From positions 1 to 64,000 of the forward strand of contig JANXCY010000006.1 in NCBI GenBank assembly GCA_025060135.1: a stretch of 64,000 nucleotides of DNA, read 5' to 3'. The position numbers and the translations under genes are program-made. The notes beneath the pieces were generated by a model. That model made no database searches and was not told the DNA's origin. It worked only from the letters and a program-made list of their open reading frames with translations. Shown in pieces: positions 8,866-18,012 of this stretch. Position 1 is the first letter of the stretch. Each line of letters begins with the position of its first letter. The DNA comes from Anaerolineae bacterium. GTDB lineage: Bacteria; Chloroflexota; Anaerolineae; B4-G1; DUEL01.

Positions 8866-9849
8866 TCAAACCCGATGGCATGCCACCCAGTGGCCCTGTT
8901 TCACCTCCCGATACTCGGGCTCTACCTCGTAGCAGACATCCATCACCACCGGACAGCGAGTATTGAAGTTGCAACCCTTCGGAGGATTGGCCGGGCTGGG
9001 GATTTCCCCCTTCAGGATGATGCGTTGCCGCTTCTCCTCAACTTCCGGGTCGGGCACCGGCACCGCGCTCATCAGCGCCTGGGTGTACGGATGCAACGGA
9101 TTCAGATAAATCTCGTCCCGGTCGGCCAACTCTACGATCTTGCCCAGGTACATCACTGCCATCCGGTCGCTGATATGGCGGACCATGCTCAGGTCGTGGG
9201 CAATGAAAAGGTAGGTCAGCCCAAATTGCTCCTGGAGTTCCTCCAACAGGTTGACCACTTGAGCCTGGATAGAAACGTCCAGGGAAGAGATGGGCTCATC
9301 GCAGACAATCAGGTCAGGATTCAGGGCAAGAGCACGAGCAATACCGATCCGTTGCCGCTGACCGCCGGAGAATTCGTGGGGGTAGCGGTTCACAAAGTAC
9401 GGGTTGAGCCCGACCACCCGCAGCAACTCCTGCACTCGTTCTTCCTTCTCCCGACCTCGGGCGACGCCGTGGACTTCCAGCGGCTCGGCAATGATCGCTC
9501 CCACCGTCATCCGGGGATTCAGAGAGGCATAGGGGTCCTGGAAGATCATCTGCATTCTCCGGCGCATCCGGCGCAGTTCGCTACTTTTCAGTTTCAGGAT
9601 GTCTACTCCGTCAAAGATAATCTGGCCCGAAGTTGGCTCGTAGAGACGAAGGATGGTCCGTCCGACAGTGGTCTTTCCGCAGCCGGTCTCGCCCACCAGC
9701 CCCAGCGTCTCGCCCTTGTAGATGTCAAAACTAACGTCGTCCACCGCTTTGACATCTCCGATGTGCCGTTGGAAAATGACCCCCCGGGTGATGGGGAAAT
9801 ATTTTTTGAGATGGATAACCTGGACCAGAGGAATTCGTTCAGCAGCCAT
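8866..9849 (-). CDS. oligopeptide/dipeptide ABC transporter ATP-binding protein (DppF/OppF-like)
   Basis: Cytoplasmic ATPase of 327 residues. Walker A is GETGCGKTT, the signature [14 protein letters not shown], and Walker [13 protein letters not shown]; the Opp/Dpp-specific C-terminal extension has the cysteine cluster GCNFNTRCP...C that binds a 4Fe-4S cluster in several homologs. The ATG at 9849 shares one base with the dppD stop (TAATG); the longer ORF upstream lies within dppD. No permease or solute-binding gene is in the window, so the pair must act with components encoded elsewhere. Confidence 0.9.
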   Translation of the reverse strand: MAAERIPLVQVIHLKKYFPITRGVIFQRHIGDVKAVDDVSFDIYKGETLGLVGETGCGKTTVGRTILRLYEPTSGQIIFDGVDILKLKSSELRRMRRRMQMIFQDPYASLNPRMTVGAIIAEPLEVHGVARGREKEERVQELLRVVGLNPYFVNRYPHEFSGGQRQRIGIARALALNPDLIVCDEPISSLDVSIQAQVVNLLEELQEQFGLTYLFIAHDLSMVRHISDRMAVMYLGKIVELADRDEIYLNPLHPYTQALMSAVPVPDPEVEEKRQRIILKGEIPSPANPPKGCNFNTRCPVVMDVCYEVEPEYREVKQGHWVACHRV

Positions 9850-10841
9850 TATCGGCCTCTTCCGGCAATCGCTTCCCAGCGCCAGCAGGCGACCAGGTGG
9901 TTGACTCCATCCGCCTCTTGAAGAGGTGGCCGTTCTTCCACACACCGATCCACTGCATAGGTGCACCGGGGGACAAAAGGACAACCTGGCGGCAGGTGAA
10001 TCAGATCGGGCGGAAGGCCTGGGATGGAAACCAGTTTGGTCCCTGGCACTTCATCCAGCCGGGGCAGCGACCCCAGGAGACCCATCGTGTAGGGGTGGCG
10101 GGGCCGCTTATAGATGTCCTTGACGTTGCCCCGTTCAATGATGAACCCAGCGTACATCACGTTGATCCGCTGGGCCAGCCGGGCCACCACCCCCAGGTCA
10201 TGGGTGATCCACATTACCGCCATGCCCAGTTGCTCCTGGAGCCGCTCCACCAGGTCAATAATCTGGGCCTGAATGGTAACGTCCAGGGCAGTGGTGGGTT
10301 CATCGGCGATGAGGAGTTTAGGGTTACAGGAGAGGGCCATTGCAATCATTGCCCGCTGGCGCATGCCGCCAGAGAACTGATGGGGATAATCGTCCAGACG
10401 GGTCTTCGGTTCGGGAATACCTACCATCGTCAGCAATTCCTCAGCCCGCTCCCGGGCCTGTTTGCTGTCCATCCCCCGATGGAGTTTGAGGGCTTCCATA
10501 ATCTGGAAGCCGATGGTGAAAACGGGGTTGAAGGAAGTCATCGGGTCCTGAAAGACCATCGCGATCTCCGCCCCCCGGACATGGTGCATTTCGGCCTCGC
10601 TCAGTTGCAACAGGTCGCGCCCATCAAACCAGACCTCACCACCCTCAATTTTCCCTGGAGGGCTGGGAATCAGGCGCATAATAGATAGGGCGTGGACGCT
10701 CTTGCCGCAACCGCTCTCACCGACCACGCCCAGAATCTCGCCCTCCTCCATCGTGTAGGAGATGCCATTCACCGCATGGACAACCCCGTCCTGGGTGTAG
10801 AAACGGGTAACCAGATTGCGGACATCCATCAAAATAGCCAT
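9849..10841 (-). CDS. oligopeptide/dipeptide ABC transporter ATP-binding protein (DppD/OppD-like)
   Basis: Partner ATPase of the preceding protein. Walker A is GESGCGKSV, the signature [14 protein letters not shown], and Walker [13 protein letters not shown]; the C-terminal [14 protein letters not shown] cysteine cluster is typical of Opp/Dpp ATPases. The start is uncertain: ATG at 10841 gives the expected N-terminus but lacks a clear Shine-Dalgarno, and GTG at 10871 or ATG at 10829 are alternatives. Heterodimerisation with DppF is expected from the family. The 10872-11040 gap upstream has no convincing gene. Confidence 0.88.
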   Translation of the reverse strand: MAILMDVRNLVTRFYTQDGVVHAVNGISYTMEEGEILGVVGESGCGKSVHALSIMRLIPSPPGKIEGGEVWFDGRDLLQLSEAEMHHVRGAEIAMVFQDPMTSFNPVFTIGFQIMEALKLHRGMDSKQARERAEELLTMVGIPEPKTRLDDYPHQFSGGMRQRAMIAMALSCNPKLLIADEPTTALDVTIQAQIIDLVERLQEQLGMAVMWITHDLGVVARLAQRINVMYAGFIIERGNVKDIYKRPRHPYTMGLLGSLPRLDEVPGTKLVSIPGLPPDLIHLPPGCPFVPRCTYAVDRCVEERPPLQEADGVNHLVACWRWEAIAGRGR

Positions 10842-11040
10842 AAGAGGTTTTGTTCCGGAACCGGCTGGCACCGGCCTGGGTGATCCACGTTAGTGAAAGG
10901 CATAATGCCGCAGTAGAAGATTGCTGGCGTTCGTAAAGTTCGCCCAGCGCTTTCTTATCTCCCTGGCGAAGGCGAAGGATCCACGCTCCATTCGCAGAGG
11001 CTTCTGAGGTGAGGCCTCGCTTGACGTTTTTTCTCTTATA

Positions 11041-11811
11041 TCAGGGGGGCGCAGGCTCCACGGGGTCGGAGGGGTCGGCTTTCCGCTCAGCCTTCAGGCG
11101 TTCCAGAAAAGCCCGGTCCTGGGGGGTCAGCGAGGCTTTCTCCAGAAGGTCGGGGCGGCGCTCCCAGGTACGGCGCAGGGCCTGCTCCCGCCGCCAGCGG
11201 GCGATAGCGGCATGGTCTCCTGAAAGCAGAACCTCCGGAACCGCCCACCCCCGGAAGACCGCCGGGCGGGTGTAGTGGGGATACTCCAGGAGCCCCCAGG
11301 CATGGGAATCCTCAAAGGTCGCCCCGGGATCACCCAGAACACCTGGCAACAGTCGGGTAACTGCGTCGATGATGACCATAGCGGCCAGTTCCCCACCGCT
11401 GAGGACATAATCGCCGATGGAGATTTCATCCGTGGCCAGGTGCTCTCGGACCCGCTCGTCTACCCCTTCGTACCGACCACAGATCAGTACCAGTCGGGGA
11501 TGGCGAGCCAGTTCCCGGGCAACCTGCTGGGTAAACAATCGTCCCTGGGGGCTGAGGAGGATGACCGGAACGCCCGTTTCGTCACCCAGAACGGCTTCCA
11601 CAGCGGCGAAGATGGGCTCCGGCTTCATCACCATCCCACCCCCGCCGCCATAGGGGGCATCGTCGGTGATCCGATGGCGCCCGGATGCATAGTCGCGAAT
11701 GTTGTGGAGGTGCACCGCAATGATGCCCCGCTCCCGCGCCCGCTTGATGATGCTCTCTTCCAGCGGGCCGGTGAACATTCCTGGAAAGAGCGTCAACACG
11801 TCAAACCGCAT
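11041..11811 (-). CDS. trmD: tRNA (guanine-N1-)-methyltransferase
   Basis: TrmD methylates G37 next to the anticodon to prevent frameshifting. The trefoil-knot SAM-binding motifs are present: [23 protein letters not shown] and [11 protein letters not shown]. The 256-residue length is normal. The ORF extends to 12189, but the family N-terminus [13 protein letters not shown] fixes the start at 11811. A TGC-extended TACAAT box (11829-11824) lies 12 bases upstream and there is no Shine-Dalgarno, so the leader would be very short. rimM, rplS and rpsP, its usual neighbours, are absent. Confidence 0.95.
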   Translation of the reverse strand: MRFDVLTLFPGMFTGPLEESIIKRARERGIIAVHLHNIRDYASGRHRITDDAPYGGGGGMVMKPEPIFAAVEAVLGDETGVPVILLSPQGRLFTQQVARELARHPRLVLICGRYEGVDERVREHLATDEISIGDYVLSGGELAAMVIIDAVTRLLPGVLGDPGATFEDSHAWGLLEYPHYTRPAVFRGWAVPEVLLSGDHAAIARWRREQALRRTWERRPDLLEKASLTPQDRAFLERLKAERKADPSDPVEPAPP

Positions 11812-11873
11812 AATGATGATAATATTGTAGCATAGGACAGGGAATTGGGCAAGCCCAATCGTCATTTCATCCG

Positions 11874-11901
11874 TTGACAATTTTCCGTTTTCGCCTACAA
11901 T
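11874..11901 (+). promoter_or_regulatory. sigma70-type promoter of the ROK kinase gene
   Basis: TTGACA (11874-11879), 16-base spacer, TACAAT (11896-11901). The ROK start at 11948 follows with a GGAGG ribosome-binding site. It diverges from the trmD promoter about 45 bases away. Confidence 0.8.
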
Positions 11902-11947
11902 CAACAACGGCCCGTATGACTCACAGGCAATGCTGACGGAGGTCCGT

Positions 11948-12841
11948 ATGGCTTCTCTCTGGGGCGGCATTGAACTGGGCGGCACCAAATGCATCTGCAT
12001 CGTGGGGTCCGGGCCGGAGGACATCCGGGCTGAGGCCCGCTTTCCCACCACGTCTCCACCGGAAACCCTCAGCCGTTGTGCAGAGTTCTTCCGGCCCTGG
12101 CAGACTCTACTGACCGCTATCGGTATCGCCTCGTTTGGACCAGTGGACCTGAACCCGGCCTCCCCGACGTGGGGATACATCACCAGCACGCCGAAACCCG
12201 GCTGGGCGAATACTGATGTCGCAGGAGTCCTCCGGTCCGCGCTGGACCTGCCCGTGGAGATGGATACGGACGTTAACGGCGCGGCGCTGGGGGAATACCG
12301 ATGGGGAGCCGCGCAGGGACTGGATACGTTTGTCTACCTGACCATCGGCACCGGCATCGGCGGTGGAGGAATGGTCGGCGGCCGGCTGATGCACGGCCTG
12401 GTCCATCCCGAAATGGGCCACATCCGCATCCCCCACGACCGGGAAGCCGACCCCTTTCCCGGCCGTTGTCCTTTCCACGGCGACTGTCTGGAGGGACTAG
12501 CCAGCGGACCCGCGCTGGAGGCCCGCTGGGGACAGCGGCCCGAGACTCTGCCGCCGGACCATCCCGCCTGGCCGCTGGAGGCCCACTACCTGGCTCTGGC
12601 GTTGGTCAACTTCATCTGTGTCCTTTCGCCGCAGCGTATCATCCTGGGCGGCGGAGTGATGCAGCAACATCACTTATTTCCTCCCATCCGCGCAAAAGTG
12701 CAGGAGTTGCTGGCCGGCTACATCCGGGCTCCGGAACTGCTCTCCGATGTGGAACACTACATTCTTCCGCCGGCTCTGGGAGACCGCGCAGGCGTCCTGG
12801 GTGCGCTGGCCCTGGCCCAGTGTGCCGTTGCTGAAAAGTGA
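11948..12841 (+). CDS. ROK family sugar kinase (fructokinase-like)
   Basis: Cytoplasmic kinase of 297 residues. An N-terminal phosphate-binding loop (GGIELGGTK), the second ATP motif IGTGIGGGG, and the ROK zinc site HPEMGHI with [14 protein letters not shown] identify the family. The layout matches GmuE/YdhR-type fructokinases, so fructose-6-phosphate formation is the best guess; glucose or mannose cannot be excluded. The ATG at 11948 follows GGAGG by five bases; an in-frame start at 11930 lacks one. The EamA gene follows immediately, so the two are likely co-transcribed. Confidence 0.88.
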   Translation: MASLWGGIELGGTKCICIVGSGPEDIRAEARFPTTSPPETLSRCAEFFRPWQTLLTAIGIASFGPVDLNPASPTWGYITSTPKPGWANTDVAGVLRSALDLPVEMDTDVNGAALGEYRWGAAQGLDTFVYLTIGTGIGGGGMVGGRLMHGLVHPEMGHIRIPHDREADPFPGRCPFHGDCLEGLASGPALEARWGQRPETLPPDHPAWPLEAHYLALALVNFICVLSPQRIILGGGVMQQHHLFPPIRAKVQELLAGYIRAPELLSDVEHYILPPALGDRAGVLGALALAQCAVAEK

Positions 12842-12867
12842 GTCCGAACCGCTCCCGGAGGTACCGT

Positions 12868-13785
12868 TTGGACGTTCCGCTTCCCTCCCGTTCGGCCTCT
12901 CTGCGCGGCTACCTCATCTGCGGTCTGGCGACAGCGATCTGGTCCACCACGGCTATTTTCATCGCCGATTTGAATACCCGCCACGGCCTGCCGCCCTTGG
13001 TGCTGGCCTTCTGGCGGGACCTCTTTGTCGTCTTGGGGCTGGGGGCCGGGCTGGCCCTGATCCGCCCAGCCTGGTTGCGTCTACCCGACCTTCGCCGCCG
13101 CTGGCCCTTCTTCGCTGCCTACGGTCTCACCCTGGCCATCTTTAACGCGCTCTGGACGACCTCAGTGACCCTCAACGGCGCCGCTGTTGCTACTGTCCTG
13201 ATCTACAGTTCCCCTGCCATCACCACCGTCCTGGAGCGCTACCTGTTCGGCGAACGCCTGAACCGCTTCCGCATTCTGGCTCTGGCGCTCAGCCTGATGG
13301 GATGCGTGCTGACCTCCGGAGCGTATGCCCCCTCCACCTGGCGACTCAACCCATTAGGGCTCGTCGTGGGACTGGCAAGCGGAGCCGCTTTTTCCGCCTA
13401 CAGCCTCTTCGGTCGGGCGACCCAGCGAGAGGGCCTCCCGCCCTGGACCGCCACCCTCTACGCCTTCGCGAGCGCGACCGCCTTCCTAGCCCTCCTCCAG
13501 AGACCGGCAACCCTCTTCTGGCTGGGCTCCGCCCTGGACGGCTGGGCCGTCCTCCTGTTGCTGGCGCTGGTGCCTACTATCGGCGGCTACGGATTATACA
13601 ATGTCAGCCTGGCATACCTGCCGGCCGGGGTCGCCAATCTCATCGTTACCTTGGAGCCGGTGATGACCGGCATTCTGGCCTTTCTGTTTCTCGGCGAGCG
13701 AATGACCGTTGTCCAGTTACTGGGCGGAGCAATGATTCTCAGCGGGGTCTTTCTCCTGCAGGCTGGCGAAGGCCGCTCCGGCTAA
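12868..13785 (+). CDS. EamA/DMT family permease
   Basis: Drug/metabolite transporter of 305 residues with ten predicted membrane helices formed by two EamA repeats; the second repeat ends with the typical LEPVMTGILAFLFLGERM motif. Substrates in this family range from amino acids to nucleotide sugars. The start is probably TTG at 12868, preceded by GGAGG at six bases; GTG at 12838, overlapping the ROK stop, is the alternative and would add ten residues. Likely in one transcript with the ROK kinase. Confidence 0.85.
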   Translation: MDVPLPSRSASLRGYLICGLATAIWSTTAIFIADLNTRHGLPPLVLAFWRDLFVVLGLGAGLALIRPAWLRLPDLRRRWPFFAAYGLTLAIFNALWTTSVTLNGAAVATVLIYSSPAITTVLERYLFGERLNRFRILALALSLMGCVLTSGAYAPSTWRLNPLGLVVGLASGAAFSAYSLFGRATQREGLPPWTATLYAFASATAFLALLQRPATLFWLGSALDGWAVLLLLALVPTIGGYGLYNVSLAYLPAGVANLIVTLEPVMTGILAFLFLGERMTVVQLLGGAMILSGVFLLQAGEGRSG

Positions 13786-13805
13786 CCCAAGCACCTCCTG
13801 CGAAA

Positions 13806-13849
13806 AACAAACCAGAACGTTTGTTGGGAAGCGAACTTTGTGCTAAAAT
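13806..13849 (+). promoter_or_regulatory. promoter with overlapping operator-like dyad, upstream of the Lrp-type regulator
   Basis: TTGTTG (13821-13826), 17-base spacer, TGC-extended TAAAAT (13844-13849). An inverted repeat AACAAAC-N6-GTTTGTT (13806-13812 and 13819-13825) overlaps the -35 box, a placement fitting autoregulation by the product of the next gene. Confidence 0.65.
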
Positions 13850-13887
13850 GGGATCAAACTCTTGATAACCGAATCCATGGAGGCCTT

Positions 13888-14370
13888 ATGCCGCCGCAGG
13901 AGATGGACGAACTGGACCACCTGATTCTTCAGACTCTTCAGCAGGACGGGCGGACGCCGTTCACCCACATTGCCCGGCAGGCAGGGGTATCTGAAACAAC
14001 AGTGCGCCTGCGCTACCGCGCGCTGGTAGAAGCCGGCGTCATCCGCACTGTGGGCATCGTGGACCCCTACGCGCTGGGCTTCCACGCGCCCGCACTGGTG
14101 GGCATCAATGTCGCCCCAGGGCAGGTGGACGAGGTGGCCCGCCGCATCGCCCACCTTCCCGAGGTCAGTTACCTGGTGATGACCCTGGGATCCTTTGATC
14201 TAGTGATGGAAGTCTTCTGCCGGGACCTCCGCCACCTGACCGATTTCCTCCTCCAGCACATCCATCCCATCCCCGGCGTCTATTCCACCCAGACATTGAT
14301 GATCGCCCGCAGTTATAAATTGAGTTACCGCTGGTCGCCGACTCCGGACGAAGCGACCAACGGGGAGTAA
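13888..14370 (+). CDS. Lrp/AsnC family transcriptional regulator
   Basis: Regulator of 160 residues. The N-terminal winged helix-turn-helix (MDELDHLILQTLQQDGR, then IARQAGVSETTVRLRYRAL) is followed by a RAM/AsnC ligand-binding beta-alpha-beta domain starting near residue 65 (VGIVDPYALG...VGINV). Such proteins form octameric rings and respond to amino acids or similar small molecules. The ATG at 13888 follows GGAGG by four bases; an earlier in-frame start at 13840 lies inside the promoter. It stands just upstream of the CoA-transferase/thiolase genes, which are candidate targets. Confidence 0.9.
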   Translation: MPPQEMDELDHLILQTLQQDGRTPFTHIARQAGVSETTVRLRYRALVEAGVIRTVGIVDPYALGFHAPALVGINVAPGQVDEVARRIAHLPEVSYLVMTLGSFDLVMEVFCRDLRHLTDFLLQHIHPIPGVYSTQTLMIARSYKLSYRWSPTPDEATNGE

Positions 14371-14395
14371 AATTCCCGATCTGGGCGGTTCAAGG

Positions 14396-14418
14396 GTAGC
14401 ACAGGCCGCCCGGCCTGC
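14396..14418. repeat. dispersed GC-rich palindromic repeat
   Basis: GTAGCACAGGCCGCCCGGCCTG-type element: a CAGGCCG/CGGCCTG palindrome in the gap between the Lrp gene and the CoA-transferase operon. The rest of the 14371-14575 gap shows nothing I recognise. Confidence 0.55.
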
Positions 14419-14575
14419 AAAACCGGCTCACGGCCCGCGCGAGAGGAATCGGAGGATCGTTTTGGGGACACCCCGGCAGCATGCCAAGATTGGCCGCTGG
14501 AAGCGAACAGTCAGGCCGGGGTGGCCGTCGTACCTCCAACCGCACTGGTCGAAATTCCTGAACCGGGAGCCTGGT

Positions 14576-15481
14576 ATGAGCAAACTCACCACCATGCACG
14601 ACGCCATTGCCCGATACGTCCACGACGGCGACACGATCGCCATAGAGGGCTTCACCGCCTGCATCGGCTTCGCCGCGGCCCACGAAATCATCCGTCAGGG
14701 CCGGCGCGACCTGGTCCTGTGCCGGATGACCCCCGACCTGGTCTACGACCAGATGATTGCCGCCGGGTGCGCCCGGAAACTGATCTTCTCGTACCTGGGC
14801 AACCCCGGCGTAGGGCCGCTCCATGCCGTCCGGCGCGCGGTGGAAAAATCCATCCCAGCCCCACTGGAACTGGAGGAGTATTCTCACTTCGGGATGGTCG
14901 CCCGCTACATCGCCGGGGCCTACCACCTTCCCTTCTTCCCCCTGCGCTCCTACTTGGGCAGCGACCTCCCTAAAGTGAACCCCCGCATCCAGTTTATAGA
15001 GAGCCCTTACGGAGATGGTCCCGTCGCCGTGGTGCCGCCCCTGAACCCCGATGTCGCCATCATCCACGCCCAGCGGGCCGACGCCAACGGCAACACCCAA
15101 CTCTGGGGCCTGCTGGGGGCTCAGAAAGAGGCCGCCTTCGCCGCCCAACACGTCATCGTTGTGGTGGAGGAGGTGGTAGATGAGGAGGTGATCCGGTCCG
15201 ATCCCAACCGGACCCTCATCCCCGGCCTGATTGTGGACGCAGTGGTCCACGAACCCTACGGTGCCCATCCCTCCTACGTCCAGGGCTACTACGACCGGGA
15301 CAACGACTTCTACCTGCGCTGGGACGAGATCAGCCGGGACGAGGCGGCCACCCGCGCCTGGCTGGAGGAGTGGGTCTACGGCGTCGGGGACCGGGCGGAA
15401 TATGTGGAGAAGATGGGTCGGGAGACGTGGGAGCGTCTCCGGCCCGCCCAGGCCTGGTCCCGCCCCGTGAATTACGGGTAA
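14576..15481 (+). CDS. family I CoA-transferase, alpha subunit (GctA/IpdA-like)
   Basis: Subunit A of a heteromeric CoA-transferase, 301 residues. It has the alpha-subunit pattern DGDTIAIEGFTACIGF near residue 17, an LVLCRMTPD strand, and the central HAQRADANGNTQLWG motif. The ATG at 14576 has GGGAG upstream; the longer ORF from 14462 reaches into the repeat-bearing gap. The beta subunit follows after 45 bases and a thiolase after that, suggesting CoA-ester activation and thiolytic cleavage. It most resembles glutaconate CoA-transferase or the steroid-ring enzyme IpdA; the substrate is not determined here. Confidence 0.85.
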   Translation: MSKLTTMHDAIARYVHDGDTIAIEGFTACIGFAAAHEIIRQGRRDLVLCRMTPDLVYDQMIAAGCARKLIFSYLGNPGVGPLHAVRRAVEKSIPAPLELEEYSHFGMVARYIAGAYHLPFFPLRSYLGSDLPKVNPRIQFIESPYGDGPVAVVPPLNPDVAIIHAQRADANGNTQLWGLLGAQKEAAFAAQHVIVVVEEVVDEEVIRSDPNRTLIPGLIVDAVVHEPYGAHPSYVQGYYDRDNDFYLRWDEISRDEAATRAWLEEWVYGVGDRAEYVEKMGRETWERLRPAQAWSRPVNYG

Positions 15482-15526
15482 CCGGTCGCAAATCGCAGGT
15501 TGCAAGTCCGGGTCGCAGAGGTGAAT

Positions 15527-16291
15527 ATGAGCGATTATTCTCCCTCCGAGATGATGATTGTCGCTGCCGCGCGGGCGCTGGCGGGGGTCCGGACGGTCTT
15601 CGTGGGCGTGGGGCTTCCCAACATCGCCTGCAATCTGGCCCAGCGGACCGTGGCGCCGGACCTGGAACTGGTCTATGAAAGCGGCGTTTACGGCGCCCGG
15701 CCCCGGCGGCTCCCTCTCTCCATCGGCGACCCGGCCCTCATCACTGGCGCGCTCTCCGTCTGCTCCATGGCCGACCTTTTCGGTCTTTACCTGCAGGGGG
15801 GCCGATTGGAGGTGGCCTTCTTGGGTGGCGCACAGATTGACCGCTATGGGAACCTCAACACCACTGTGATCGGCGACTACGCCCGGCCCAAAGTCCGCCT
15901 GCCCGGCTCCGGGGGCGCGTGCGAAATCGCCATCCACGCCCGGCAGGTCTTTATCATTATGCGCCTGAGCCGTCGGTCCTTCGTGGAACGGCTGGATTTC
16001 CTGACCAGTCCGGGCCACCTGGGGGGCGCGGGGGAGCGGGAGCGGTTGGGGATGCCCGGTCGGGGCCCCCAGGTGGTTGTCACCGATAAATGCGTCTTCC
16101 GGTTTGACCCCGCCAGCGGCGAGATGGGGGTGGTGAGCCTGCATCCGGGGGTCCGGCTGGAAGACGTGCGGGCGGAGATGGGCTGGGCCCCCCGCGTCTC
16201 CCCCGATCTGGCAGAGACGGAGCCCCCCACCCAGGAGGAACTGCGTCTCCTGCGGGAGGAATTGGACCCGATGGGGGTGTATCGGTCGTGA
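15527..16291 (+). CDS. family I CoA-transferase, beta subunit (GctB/IpdB-like)
   Basis: Partner subunit of 254 residues. VFVGVGLPNIACNLAQ near the N-terminus and LVYESGVYG near residue 50 supply the glutamate expected to form the glutamyl-CoA thioester in true transferases. That glutamate argues for a transferase rather than an IpdAB-like hydrolase that has lost it. LGGAQIDRYGNLNTT and LPGSGGACEIA are further family motifs. ATG at 15527 with AGAGGTG upstream. Translated from the same message as the alpha subunit. Confidence 0.85.
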   Translation: MSDYSPSEMMIVAAARALAGVRTVFVGVGLPNIACNLAQRTVAPDLELVYESGVYGARPRRLPLSIGDPALITGALSVCSMADLFGLYLQGGRLEVAFLGGAQIDRYGNLNTTVIGDYARPKVRLPGSGGACEIAIHARQVFIIMRLSRRSFVERLDFLTSPGHLGGAGERERLGMPGRGPQVVVTDKCVFRFDPASGEMGVVSLHPGVRLEDVRAEMGWAPRVSPDLAETEPPTQEELRLLREELDPMGVYRS

Positions 16292-16297
16292 GGATTT

Positions 16298-16366
16298 ACC
16301 GCAGAGAACGCAGAGGATGCAGAGATTTTTTTATTCTCTGCGCTCTCTGCGTGTACCGCGGTTAAG
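16298..16366. repeat. imperfect inverted repeat in the CoA-transferase/thiolase gap
   Basis: Left arm with ACCGCAGAGAACGCAGAG and right arm with CTCTGCG-CT-CTCTGCG around a T7 stretch. It could form a hairpin between the two cistrons. The left arm also occurs at 39039-39056. Confidence 0.6.
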
Positions 16367-16375
16367 GAGAAGAGT

Positions 16376-17584
16376 ATGCGGATTCAGGATGTGGTCATTC
16401 TCTCCGCCGTGCGGACGCCTATCGGGGCGTTTGGCGGCGTGCTGAAAGAGATTCCGGCGGCCCGTCTGGGAGCGATCGCCGCCCGGGCCGCGCTGGAGCG
16501 GGCCGGCGTCCCCGCCGACGCGGTAGACGAGGTCATCTTCGGGTGCGCCCGCCAGGCCGGCAACGGCCCCAACGTCGCCCGGCAGGTGGCCTGGCACGCG
16601 GGCGTCCCCGTGGACCGGCCTGCCTTCACCGTCAACAAGGCCTGCGCCAGCGGCCTCAAGGCGGTTACCCTGGGAGTGCAATCTATCCTTACCGGCGAAA
16701 ACCAGGTCGTCCTGGTCGGCGGCGTGGAACAGATGTCCCAGATTCCCTATCTCCTGCTGAAAGCCCGCTGGGGCTACCGGCTGGGAGACGACACGGTGGT
16801 GGACGCGATGTACCGGGACGGCTATATGTGCCCGCTGGCGGAGATGCTGATGGGGGAGACAGCAGAACTGCTGGCGGAGCGCTATAGGATTTCCCGCATG
16901 GAGCAGGACCAGTTTGCGCTGGATAGCCATCGGAAGGCAGTGGCGGCGTGGGAAAGCGGCGCCTTCGCCCCGGAGGTGGTCCCGGTGGACGTGCCGGGCC
17001 CCAAAGGGGAGATCGTCCGGGTGGAACGGGACGAGCGGCCCCGGGCGGATACATCGCTGGAGAAACTGGCAAAGCTCCCCCCGGCCTTTAAGGAAAACGG
17101 AACCATTACTGCCGGAAACGCTTCCGGCATCGCCGATGGCGCGGCCGCGCTGATCATCGCCTCTGCCAACTGGGCCCGGGCCCACGGGGTTACGTCGCTC
17201 GCGCGCTTTGTGGGCTTCGCTTCCGGCGCCGTCCATCCCCGGGAAATGGGGCTGGGGCCGGTTCCGGCCACCCACCGGTTGTTGGAGCGGACGGGCCTTT
17301 CCCTGGGCGATTTTGACCTGATAGAGTTGAACGAGGCCTTCGCTGCGCAGGTGCTGGCCGTGGAGCGGGAGTTGCCGTGGGACCCGTCCCGCCGTAACGT
17401 TCACGGCGGCGCCGTCGCACTGGGGCATCCCACTGGTTGCTCCGGCGCGCGCATTCTGGTCACCCTCCTCAACGCCCTGCGTGTTCACAACCAGACGCTG
17501 GGCCTGGCCACTCTATGCGTCAGCGGCGGATTAGGGATGAGCGTGGCGGTGGAGATCAGCGGGGAACAATCACCTCACAGATAA
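16376..17584 (+). CDS. thiolase (acetyl-CoA C-acetyltransferase type)
   Basis: Thiolase of 402 residues. The nucleophilic cysteine lies in VNKACASGLKAV near residue 90, the histidine region in NEAFAAQV and ALGHPTGCSGAR, and the second catalytic cysteine in LCVSGGLG. It can run biosynthetically (acetoacetyl-CoA) or in beta-oxidation. Sitting directly after the CoA-transferase subunits, it most likely cleaves the beta-ketoacyl-CoA made in that route. The gap upstream holds an inverted repeat, so expression may be tuned separately from the transferase genes. Confidence 0.92.
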   Translation: MRIQDVVILSAVRTPIGAFGGVLKEIPAARLGAIAARAALERAGVPADAVDEVIFGCARQAGNGPNVARQVAWHAGVPVDRPAFTVNKACASGLKAVTLGVQSILTGENQVVLVGGVEQMSQIPYLLLKARWGYRLGDDTVVDAMYRDGYMCPLAEMLMGETAELLAERYRISRMEQDQFALDSHRKAVAAWESGAFAPEVVPVDVPGPKGEIVRVERDERPRADTSLEKLAKLPPAFKENGTITAGNASGIADGAAALIIASANWARAHGVTSLARFVGFASGAVHPREMGLGPVPATHRLLERTGLSLGDFDLIELNEAFAAQVLAVERELPWDPSRRNVHGGAVALGHPTGCSGARILVTLLNALRVHNQTLGLATLCVSGGLGMSVAVEISGEQSPHR

Positions 17585-17595
17585 GTCTCTCCCCC

Positions 17596-17853
17596 TCACG
17601 GTCCCACCCGTCGGCTGATGGCTCCAATGTGGAGACGGACCTCCACTCCAGGAGCCACCTCCATGCGCGCCAGGCCACCCTCCCGGTCCAAGTAGGTCAG
17701 TTTCCCGTAGATACCGCCGATGGTCATCACTTCGTCGCCAACCTGGAGTTCGCTCAGTTGCTGTTGGTATTGGCGACGCGCCCGCCACCGACTCCAGAAC
17801 ATGAAACCGACCAGTGCCACGATAAAAATGACCAGAACAAGCGTTTGATCCAT
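17596..17853 (-). CDS. yajC: preprotein translocase subunit YajC
   Basis: Small single-span membrane protein of 85 residues. The N-terminal helix (LVLVIFIVALVGFMFW) is followed by the YajC domain with LQVGDEVMTIGGIYGKL. It associates with SecDF in protein export. The ATG at 17853 has AAGGAG at a good distance; the ORF extends upstream to 17949 without support. secD and secF are not adjacent here, and hypF is the next gene upstream on the same strand. Only 11 bases separate its end from the thiolase stop. Confidence 0.9.
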   Translation of the reverse strand: MDQTLVLVIFIVALVGFMFWSRWRARRQYQQQLSELQVGDEVMTIGGIYGKLTYLDREGGLARMEVAPGVEVRLHIGAISRRVGP

Positions 17854-17955
17854 GCAAATCTCCTTGCCGTGATGTTTGCCGCCGCAGCCCAATAAAGCCA
17901 GTAGAGCACGCCTGAACAGGCAAAAAGTGGCACAGCGCTGGCCGTTCACCTGTCC

Positions 17956-17981
17956 CTACAGGCCAGGCGACCTGCGCTTAC
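17956..17981. repeat. dispersed palindromic repeat
   Basis: CTACAGGCCAGGCGACCTG-type copy of the CAGG...CCTGCGCTAC element, in the gap between yajC and hypF. Confidence 0.5.
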
Positions 17982-18012
17982 ACAGCCCCCCACTCCCAGA
18001 GAGCCTAAAGGT

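Noticed and set aside
8812..9921. 369-residue plus-strand frame opposite the oligopeptide ATPase
   Set aside because: Same shadow effect; the minus-strand ABC motifs are decisive.
10872..11040. Short minus-strand stretch with ILRLRQGDKKALGELYER, reminiscent of the start of an ECF sigma factor
   Set aside because: Only about 30 codons, no continuation into region 2 or 4, and it runs into the dppD upstream region. Too short to call a gene or remnant.
14390..16144. 584-residue minus-strand open frame opposite the CoA-transferase genes
   Set aside because: Antisense shadow of GC-rich coding DNA: a composition dominated by Gly, Pro, Asp and His, no family motifs, and it ignores the clearly real subunits on the other strand.
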